Notes under the pieces: generated by a model
Told to the model about the DNA's origin: nothing
Seen by the model: only the letters and a program-made list of their open reading frames with translations
The model's database searches: none
NCBI GenBank assembly: GCA_016490735.1
Contig: JAEMWC010000049.1
Coordinates: 1,597,501-1,661,500 of the forward strand
Reading direction: 5' to 3'
Length of the DNA stretch: 64,000 bases
From: Pachyseris speciosa
Lineage: Eukaryota; Cnidaria; Anthozoa; Scleractinia; Pachyseridae
Shown: positions 57,826-64,000 of the stretch, piece after piece
Layout: each line of letters opens with the position of its first letter
Numbering within the stretch: the stretch's first letter is position 1
Position numbers and translations under genes: made by a program

Positions 57826-58416
57826 ATGGCGTGTTGTGATGAAGGAATGATCGAGGATTATGTTGGTTTCGGGTTGATCTGTCGGCGCTGTGGAAAACCT
57901 GAGGAGCTCGTCATTCCAACCGAAGAGGAGGAGGAGGAAATGACAATTGCGGACATAAAAGAATGTTGTGGCAAAAGAATGAAAAAGGATTTTGTTTCTT
58001 TCGAGCTTGTGTGTCTTCACTGTGGGAAAGTCGAAGAGCTCATCACCCCAAACAAAACCAGGGAGGAGTTGGGGTGGACAACCAACCCCGTTTCATACAC
58101 CAATCTCCGCAAAGTACTCAAGAAGCACAGAATATTCGACGCCGTCAACACCAGGCAAGAACTCACCGACCTTTCGCGGTGGAAGTTTTTGGGAAACCTC
58201 ATCCACAATTTCAGAGAGTATCTTTTCCCCAGATCGGTGAACTACGTTTGCTTTCCGGTCGACTACTTTCAAGCGGTTCCAGAAAGTGTTTGGCCGCGCA
58301 GAAATGAAATTCTCGCGAACCTCTTTCCTACCGTCGAAAAAATGCACTCAGCAACGCGTCGCCGGGCGAAAGAAAGGTTCGACGGATGGTGGTGGGGCTT
58401 GAACCGAACAATGTAA
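57826..58416 (+). CDS. double zinc-ribbon protein of the Polinton
   Basis: 196 residues, open throughout. Two tandem zinc-ribbon-like units of the same pattern, CC-x14-CxxC: Cys3, Cys4, Cys19 and Cys22, then Cys47, Cys48, Cys63 and Cys66, separated by a run of six Glu. The C-terminal 120 residues are basic and tryptophan-rich (SRWKFLGNLIHNF, GWWWGL). Zinc ribbons of this sort occur in transcription factors, including late transcription factors of large DNA viruses, so a role in expressing the element is possible but not shown. I chose ATG 57,826 because no in-frame ATG precedes it. Diverges from the integrase; convergent with the gene to its right. Confidence 0.65.
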   Translation: MACCDEGMIEDYVGFGLICRRCGKPEELVIPTEEEEEEMTIADIKECCGKRMKKDFVSFELVCLHCGKVEELITPNKTREELGWTTNPVSYTNLRKVLKKHRIFDAVNTRQELTDLSRWKFLGNLIHNFREYLFPRSVNYVCFPVDYFQAVPESVWPRRNEILANLFPTVEKMHSATRRRAKERFDGWWWGLNRTM

Positions 58417-58423
58417 GCCACGT

Positions 58424-58935
58424 TCATTCCGCGACGAAACTTTTGGTGTATTTCGCCTGGATTTTCTCAGGAATCTCCATGCAGTGGTCGCTGACGAAGT
58501 CGTCAACCAGTTTCAGCCTGTCAAGGAATTCCTTTTCCACGAAAGCCTCACCCCTAAGGTGAAATCGAATCGCGTCGAGAACCTTTTTGTACTCAACCCG
58601 GGCGAAGTTGGCCCTCTCTGCCTTTTTATCGTTTTTTTTTTTTTTTTTGAAGCTTGCCACCCCTTTAACCACAAGGCCGAAAGCAGTCAAAGTGGCAAAC
58701 ACAATCGGGTTCAAGGTAATACCTCCCGCAACTGCAGAAGAGATGTTGGCCTTTCCCGCCACGACATTGCAAACCAGATCTTTTCTTCGAAAGGAGCGGA
58801 ATAACCTGTCTTATCCCAAAGTTTCTTGTGGTGGAAGGCGTAAAGCTTTTTTAACATCTCGACGGTGTCCCGCTCAAGGGAGGGGTCAATGTGATTGAAG
58901 TCGAACACATAGAGCTTGGGTGCAGCATCAGCCAT
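58424..58935 (-). pseudogene. small membrane-segment protein, single frameshift
   Basis: About 170 codons in two overlapping frames (58,935-58,760 and 58,762-58,424). The first part has MLKKLYAFHHKKLW. The second has a glycine-rich hydrophobic segment, AGGITLNPIVFATLTAFGLV, followed by a lysine-rich stretch and an FLDRLKLVDDF end. This resembles a multi-copy invertebrate family I know only as uncharacterised. The hydrophobic helix suggests membrane association. The frame break lies near 58,755. Confidence 0.6.
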
Positions 58936-58952
58936 ATATAAAGAAAGAAAAT

Positions 58953-59744
58953 TCACTCAGCAACCTCGACGGTCAGTCGCACCAACGAGCCGGTTTTAAG
59001 ATTGTTTGTTGAAAACACCAATCCCGTTGCGTTCGTGGAAATCAAAATATCCCCAGACGTGTGGGGGAAGTTTGTTGACCACTCACTAACTCCTCGTCAA
59101 ATCGTTAAAGTATGAAGGTGGAATGTGTCTCCCACAATAGTGTCTTTAACATGGAGGCGCACGTCGCGGTCGAGACCGGACACAAAGTGTAATTCAAGTC
59201 GCCTGATGTGGGTGAAGAAGGTGATTGGGGCCCAAAACTGGGACATGCTGAAAACATCTTCTGGCTTGGATGTGCCAGTAAGAAGGTCGATTTGAACTCG
59301 GCAAGTCATTCCAGGCCAAACCACAGGTTTCGAAACCCGGATAGCCCCATTTTGGTACCTGAATAAAGGGGCGTCATTGTTGTAAACAGCCTGATCGTTC
59401 AAATTCAAATTTCTGCCCAACTTCGGCTCTTTGAGTGAGAAGGTGTTCATGTTGACGTCACTTTGCTTTGTGACCTCTCCATTTGTTCCATCCAACAAGG
59501 TCGTGCTCCCATTGACAACATATTTTCTACTTAAATCCAAATCTTCACCCAATGTCAACCCATAAAGAGGCATTCTATTCAAATTAAGGGAGGTTTTCAT
59601 TTCCATTCCCACGCTGCCCGGGGCTGGGCCAAACAACACCTTCCCATCATTAATGACATTAAAATAATTCAAATTCAAGGCCGAACCCATTTTTGGTTTT
59701 AAGATTTCTTTTCCATTTACATCCAAAGGAGCTTGCATTATCAT
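58953..59744 (-). pseudogene. fibre-like protein 2 (frameshifted at 3' end)
   Basis: The ORF 59,744-59,097 has repeated LNLN-type units (SALNLNYFNVIN, SLNLNRMPLYG, DVNMNTFSLKEPKLG, RNLNLNDQAVYNN) like beta-repeat fibre shafts. It continues with a globular-looking C-terminal domain (MTCRVQIDLLTGTSK, RLELHFVSGLDRDVRLHV). A different frame carries the likely last 45 codons to TGA at 58,953 (ILISTNATGLVF, SLVRLTVEVAE). Its ATG overlaps the stop of the upstream fibre gene (ATGA), as in compact viral operons. Host attachment is inferred. Confidence 0.6.
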
Positions 59745-61113
59745 GGCTCCATTTTCACCCTATCAAAAACATTTGAGTTCACATTTGAAACATATCCTGA
59801 AAGACCATTAAAAACCATATGCCCTACGGTCGGGCCAGAAGTTGTGCCGTGTAAAAAGATGTAAATGTAGTTGGGAGTGGCGTCACTCCCCTTGTGGAAT
59901 TAAATGTTGGTTTTCACATATGGGGAATTAACGTCGTTGAAGACTCGAGAGGTCTGTCTCTCAATACCGACGGTGGTGGCTCTCGCAGCGACAAGCATAT
60001 TTGTCATTTCTGGTGGGAAGTACTCAACCACAAACGTGTAAAACCCTTTTGGCAATGGAAAGAGATTGAAACCAATTTCCGAGCGATAACTGTTACTTCC
60101 TGAGTCTTTGATGAGAGTGAACTCATAGGCGTTTTTGTTGATTTGATGTGGAGAGGAAGCAAAATTGACAATTCCATTGACTCGAATGTTTGTTTCAGCC
60201 GAGGAAACGTCAACATCATCCATGAGGTAGCCAAATTGATTTTTTTGCCCAGATTTGGAAATGTGTGAATAATCCACATAGTGCTTTGTTGCTGCGTCAG
60301 ATACTTAAATGGGGTTTTGGAGGTTGGTTATTTTGTTGTTGTACACGTCGAGATCGCCTGTCATGGCTTGACTTTCGTCCCTTTTCAGGAAGGCATTCCC
60401 AGAATCGTCCACATATTTTTTTGTCGCCGCGTCACCAGGTGCAGACGGAGGATTGAGACGAGTGATCCGTTGTTGCCCCATGTTGAGGTCGCCATACATT
60501 GCGCTCGTGCCGTCCCTGCCGACAAAGCACTCGTCTACATAACCCTTTGTTGGCGCGTCATTCTGGTTGAAGGGGGGCGCCAGATTCACAATGGCATTGT
60601 CGTTCATGTTTAAGTCTTTTTGCACGATTGCGTCAAACTTTGCCAACAAATTGTCATCTACATATTGTTTGTTGACAGCTTGATCGCCTGTGGCCAACGC
60701 GTCAACATCTTTGATATCTTTGATTGTGTACCCATTCATTTCCAAATCCCCCCATGCTGGGTTGCTGCCGTCCCGTTTCAAACAAAGTGCAATTTCCAAT
60801 TCGACGTAGCTTTTCTCTGTGGCATCGAGAATGTCGTTGGGGTAACCAAGTTTGGTGATGAGATTCTCCCCCATGTCCGTGTTGCCCGTCATCGGGGCGC
60901 TTCCATCGAGTTGGGCAAAAGTGGCTGTGACATAACTTTCGTTGACCGCATCGAGTGGGCCGGCTGGCGGCCCCAGATTCTCAATCGGGTGCCCCCCGCG
61001 TCAAGAGGACCCGTCATTGGTGTGCTCCCGTCGATTTTCAGAAAAGACCCTGTCGATGCCGTCGTCGCCCCATGTCTTCTGAAAGAACCGCGCCGCTTGG
61101 CAAACCACCCCAT
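59741..61113 (-). pseudogene. phage-tail-fibre-like repeat protein 1 (two stops, one frameshift)
   Basis: Probably a virion fibre or spike shaft. Start MGWFAKRRGSF at 61,113. It has at least five repeats of about 45 residues with the pattern MxGDLxMxxxxI...L..P...DAATKKYVDD (e.g. MYGDLNMGQQRI, DAATKKYVDD, MTGDLDVYNNKI). This is a unit familiar from bacteriophage tail fibres. A globular domain follows (FGYLMDDVDVSS, GFYTFVVEYFPP). A frameshift lies near 60,970, with in-frame TAA at about 60,305 and 59,899. The stop at 59,741 overlaps the next gene. Confidence 0.65.
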
Positions 61114-61114
61114 G

Positions 61115-61763
61115 CTATATTGTTTCACCGAAATTTGTGTTCATCAGTTTTTGTGGTTTGTCGAAGTAAAAGAAGGAAAACTTCTTGTCGGTGGCGCGGT
61201 CCAGCAGGCCGCGGGGCACCCCCAGCTTGTCGGCGATTTGATTGTTCTCACTCGGGAGGAACCTGAACAGACAGAAATGGCTGCAATTATCCCGGATGTC
61301 TTTGGGAACCTTGAAATAGGTTTGGGCGAGATAAAGACGCTGCAGTTCCTGTGCCGGCCATTGATGAAATAGTTAATGATCTCGTTTTGGTTCTTTTCGC
61401 AGACCAAGTCGTCGAACACGACGAGTTTTTGGTTGTCGAGTGGCAGGTCCTCAAGGGGGATTATTTCGTCGCCTGGTGCCTCGATGACCTCGTACCCCAC
61501 CTCGGGATCGATGTTTTCAGCAAAGTCCCGCCAGAGCGCTTGATACTTGTGCTGGTGGAGGTTTTTCGTGAAGAGAAAGACTTTGTCGAACTCCAAAAGC
61601 TCGTAGAGCATGTGGAGCAGGATGTTTGTCTTGCCGGAGTTGCTCTGCCCGCAGATCAACATCCTGAAAATATCTTTGGGCATTCATGGATGTCCCCCCG
61701 GAAACCGTTTGTGGCAGCCACCTCGTGTTCATAATTGGGAATTTTCATTGTTTTCCTCTTCAT
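61115..61763 (-). pseudogene. packaging ATPase (FtsK/A32-like), two frameshifts
   Basis: Pumps the genome into capsids in related viruses. Walker A is LICGQSNSGKTN (about 61,660-61,625) and Walker B is LVVFDDL (about 61,430-61,410), followed by NYFINGRHRNCSVF. The N-terminal 25 codons (IPNYEHEVAATNGFRGDI) and the last 65 codons, to TAG at 61,115-61,117, lie in other frames, with breaks near 61,685 and 61,310. The start is ATG 61,763 or 61,748. It is divergent from the proline-rich gene at 61,780. Confidence 0.8.
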
Positions 61764-61769
61764 ATAAAG
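61761..61769 (+). promoter_or_regulatory. TATA-like box before the proline-rich gene
   Basis: CATATAAAG lies 11 bases before ATG 61,780, between divergent genes, matching the arrangement at 57,807. Confidence 0.4.
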
Positions 61770-61779
61770 GGCGCGGATT

Positions 61780-62701
61780 ATGTCTTTGAAAAAGTGGAGG
61801 CAACAAGCAGAGGCTGAAGCCGAGGTTGAGAAACAGGAGCAGGAGATCCGGCGGGCATACAAAACAAACCGAATCGCAAACGAGGTCGGCCAGATCGAAG
61901 CTGAAAAACTTCTCAATCCAGTCACAACGAGGTTGGACCGCAATTTGCCAGCGCCCGCGGCAGAGGAGGTCGGCCCCGACTGCGCAATAGACGAGTTCGA
62001 CCGAATCAACCCGTTTGATTGGGGTGATTTCAGGCCGGAGGCTGAAACGCCGCCGCCAACCACTGAAGAGGGGCAGGAGGATTAGTTTTTTCCTCCACCA
62101 CCACCATCACCCCCACCATCACCAGTTGATGGGGATGATGAAGCTCCTCTCCCACCACCACCCCTGCAGCGCCAAATGTGGGAGGAACCCGGTGGTACCC
62201 AGCTTGCTTGAAGGAGTGGGTGAATCCATTCAATTGCAAACAGTGAATCAACTCCTCTCGAAGTATGGGGACGACACCAATTACAGAGTAAAAAGCAAAA
62301 CTTCTCCATTCCATGGGTTCTCAGTGGCGGATCTTCGAAAAGTCCAGGAAGAGATTTATGAGCGCCGAAGAGGGGGGCGGCCAGCTCCAAGGCAGGAGGG
62401 TGTTTCGCTAGAACAGCTGCAAGCGGGGAAAAGGGGTTTGAAACGAGCCCCGCCGAAAGAAACGAGAACCCTGCCCGCCTCGGATTGGGAAGAGGCAGTC
62501 TTGTCGCGCCGACCTGCAATTGAAATAGAAGACTGGGCAACAGAGGGCAGTGGGTTTGGAAAGACCGCCGACAAAATGATCCACCGACTGTATGTGGGTC
62601 TCGGTTCACTGAAGGCCGGCAACTCTTCAACGAAGCTCCGCAAAGAGGTTTCTGCTTTGGTCAAAAAGCTCCTTCATCTCGGCGCCATCAACGATTTTTA
62701 G
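61780..62701 (+). pseudogene. coiled, proline-rich Polinton protein (one stop, one frameshift)
   Basis: About 307 codons if read as one gene. The N-terminus is a charged helix (AEAEAEVEKQEQEIRRAY), then an acidic region, an in-frame TAG at 62,083, a proline-rich stretch (SPPPSPVDGDDEAPLPPPP), a frame change near 62,200, and a basic C-terminal part (SVADLRKVQEEIYERRRGG to LHLGAINDF). No family recognised. Its position beside the ATPase and capsid gene suggests a virion or assembly role. It could also be two genes. Confidence 0.55.
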
Positions 62702-62735
62702 GCCCGCAAAATTTTCAACAATTACATACGGTGAA

Positions 62736-63503
62736 ATGTTTCACCTGCTGCTCGAATCGAGCCTCGCGAAGCTACAACGAAATGGGACCCACCAAAAGTC
62801 ACACGTCTTCGAGATAGTTTTCAACCCCCCAATCCTGCTCGACAGCAGCCGAAACTACGAAGCGGCGCTCGATAGCCTTGTCACAATGAGCTACTCGTGC
62901 TACAGTGTCGCGGCTGAATACAATAACAACACATTGAAATGGCGAAAGACGGGGGAAACTTGGAAAACATTGAACATCCCGAATGGGATGTACGACTACA
63001 CAGACCTCAATCGCGTTTTGCAAACACACAGCGGCTTTGTGGACCCCACCGCGACAGAGAAAAAGCACGTCTTCAACCTGTACTTCGATTACGCCATTAC
63101 CCGGGTGGTGATTGGGGTGGCCACTGGGTACGAACTTGACCTCACGACTGGTGATTTTGGAAAACTGCTGGGATTTGACAAGAAGGTTCTGAAAGGCGCC
63201 ACAACCTTCACGGGGGACAGGATTCCCGACATCACACGAAGCGTCGATTGGGTGTTCCTGCATTGCGACCTGATCTCGCGACGGGCGAGTGACATTCCAA
63301 ATGATGTTTTATTCACCTTTTCCACGGCCAACCTCGAGGTAAGCTACCCTTTCACAAAAGAACCGCTCCACCCCAACTTTCACCCTGTCAACAAATCTCG
63401 AATCAACTCGGTGAGAATCCGGGTAAACGACGGGCGGAACAACATTCTTGACCTCAATGACGCGGATGTGGCTGTGGATCTTATGATCCGAGAAGCCTCG
63501 TAA
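62736..63503 (+). CDS. penton-like minor capsid protein candidate
   Basis: 255 residues, intact. Composition and layout fit the single jelly-roll minor capsid (penton) proteins of Polintons. The N-terminus has FNPPILLDSSRNYEAALDSL and TMSYSCYSV, followed by WKTLNIPNGMYDYTDL, LLGFDKKVL and a C-terminal beta-rich part with INSVRIRVNDG. The assignment rests on remembered similarity of the NPPI.L....YE.AL..L pattern and on gene order, so it is provisional. It follows the proline-rich gene by 34 bases. An open frame in an otherwise broken element is notable. Confidence 0.6.
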   Translation: MFHLLLESSLAKLQRNGTHQKSHVFEIVFNPPILLDSSRNYEAALDSLVTMSYSCYSVAAEYNNNTLKWRKTGETWKTLNIPNGMYDYTDLNRVLQTHSGFVDPTATEKKHVFNLYFDYAITRVVIGVATGYELDLTTGDFGKLLGFDKKVLKGATTFTGDRIPDITRSVDWVFLHCDLISRRASDIPNDVLFTFSTANLEVSYPFTKEPLHPNFHPVNKSRINSVRIRVNDGRNNILDLNDADVAVDLMIREAS

Positions 63504-63522
63504 ATTTCTCCATGAGGAATAT

Positions 63523-63849
63523 TTGAATCGTGTGAGTGAGTGGTCGAAATTTTATGACCCCCGTGTTGGCCGGTACCGCTTCAGACACCACGAGTCGGGT
63601 GTGGTTTTCGACACGCTCATGGCTATTGGCAAACAACTCAAGAAGGCGGCCGCGCCGGCACTGAAAAAGGCTGCCTTAAAGGCGGCCGAAAAGGCGGCCG
63701 AAAGGGTGGTCGCAGCGGCCACTGAAAAGGGCGGTAAACAAATTCGCCAACTACTGCAAAAACGCACGGCAACCCACAAAAGGGTGGTTCCTGCCCCAAC
63801 CTCAGACTCAATGGTAAAACTCAGCCAAATTTTAGCCAAACAGTTGTAA
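63523..63849 (+). CDS. basic alanine/lysine-rich core-like protein
   Basis: An open frame with no ATG at its apparent beginning. It is open from 63,487 and uses TTG if started at 63,523. The first in-frame ATG is at about 63,619 (MAIGKQLKK). The N-terminal part reads YDPRVGRYRFRHHESG. The C-terminal part is an amphipathic Ala/Lys helix (KKAALKAAEKAAERVVAAAT) resembling adenovirus-like core or membrane-lytic peptides of Polintons. Either the shorter start is real or the original ATG is mutated. Confidence 0.5.
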   Translation: MNRVSEWSKFYDPRVGRYRFRHHESGVVFDTLMAIGKQLKKAAAPALKKAALKAAEKAAERVVAAATEKGGKQIRQLLQKRTATHKRVVPAPTSDSMVKLSQILAKQL

Positions 63850-63874
63850 ATTTTTTTCGGTGTTGAATAGAGCA

Positions 63875-64000
63875 ATGTTCAGAACACCTCACCTGCTCGA
63901 AAAGGTGGACTACCTGCAATATCAACCCACCCAAGATCTCAGGTTGCCGGGAACAAATTTAAAGTGGGTTGGTCATCGAGGTAAAAAACCGCGACGACAT
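63875..64000 (+). CDS. N-terminus of a further Polinton gene (cut by window end)
   Basis: ATG 63,875 opens 42 codons to the window edge (MFRTPHLLEKVDYLQYQPTQ at the start). Position after the penton-like and core-like genes suggests a virion gene, but the family cannot be told from this short piece. Confidence 0.45.
   Translation, partial: MFRTPHLLEKVDYLQYQPTQDLRLPGTNLKWVGHRGKKPRRH

Larger units (their letters stand above)
54515..64000. mobile_element. Polinton/Maverick (adintovirus-like), left-truncated, continues past window
   Basis: Gene content defines it: protein-primed type B DNA polymerase, retroviral-type integrase, FtsK/A32-like packaging ATPase, fibre-like proteins, a penton-like jelly-roll candidate and a basic core-like protein. 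These elements are large self-synthesising DNA transposons related to viruses. The left end appears cut off by the LINE at 54.5 kb (polymerase N-terminus missing). No terminal inverted repeat is visible. Most genes carry stops or frameshifts, so this copy is dead or the assembly has indels. The major capsid protein and protease would be expected to the right of the window. Confidence 0.85.

Noticed and set aside
58936..58942. TATA box for the membrane-segment gene
   Set aside because: TATATA touches the start codon, too close to act as a promoter for it; probably chance AT-richness.

Overview
The window is eukaryotic and very probably from a cnidarian, most likely a stony coral. The reasons are low overall GC, intron-bearing genes with GT/AG splice sites, a fibrinogen-like gene of a cnidarian type, histamine N-methyltransferase-like genes, and a dense load of non-LTR retrotransposons, Penelope-like elements (PLEs), hairpin MITEs, a tRNA-derived SINE and a Polinton/Maverick. 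The organism call is inference; no database was searched.

Layout. 0.65-8.35 kb: a seven-exon fibrinogen-like gene (+), 5' end outside the window, with a broken L2/CR1-type LINE carrying a 2A-like motif in intron 2 and two hairpin elements in intron 6. 8.4-19.6 kb: no intact gene; LINE, PLE and methyltransferase remnants and several hairpin MITEs, two with clear target-site duplications. 19.65-28.44 kb: a tRNA-derived SINE split by an 8.4-kb element. That element has terminal inverted repeats of about 0.8 kb and TTAA flanks, and its interior is filled by one multi-exon minus-strand gene for a very large zinc-finger, DDE-like protein, here with several apparent frameshifts. 29-31.7 kb: more hairpin repeats.

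32.05-44.76 kb: a large imperfect inverted duplication centred near 38.5 kb. Each arm carries one intact intronless 304-residue histamine N-methyltransferase-like ORF, arranged head to head. The ORFs differ at six residues, all before residue 124. A G-rich 58-bp minisatellite has about 13 units on one arm and one on the other, and a foldback element is present on one arm with its empty site on the other. 45-54.5 kb: a Harbinger-like MITE, PLE remnants with GIY-YIG endonuclease domains and hammerhead-ribozyme-like 3' tails, a 1.5-kb TTAA-flanked element inside one PLE, and LINE fragments.

54.5 kb to the end: a partial, decayed Polinton/Maverick (adintovirus-like). Its order is protein-primed DNA polymerase B (+), retroviral-type integrase (-), double zinc-ribbon protein (+), a membrane protein (-), two fibre-like genes (-), packaging ATPase (-), a proline-rich protein (+), a penton-like capsid protein (+), a basic core-like protein (+) and the start of one more gene. 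Several of these genes carry stops or frameshifts, whereas the penton-like and zinc-ribbon ORFs are open. Coordinates of spliced genes come from reading splice junctions by eye.
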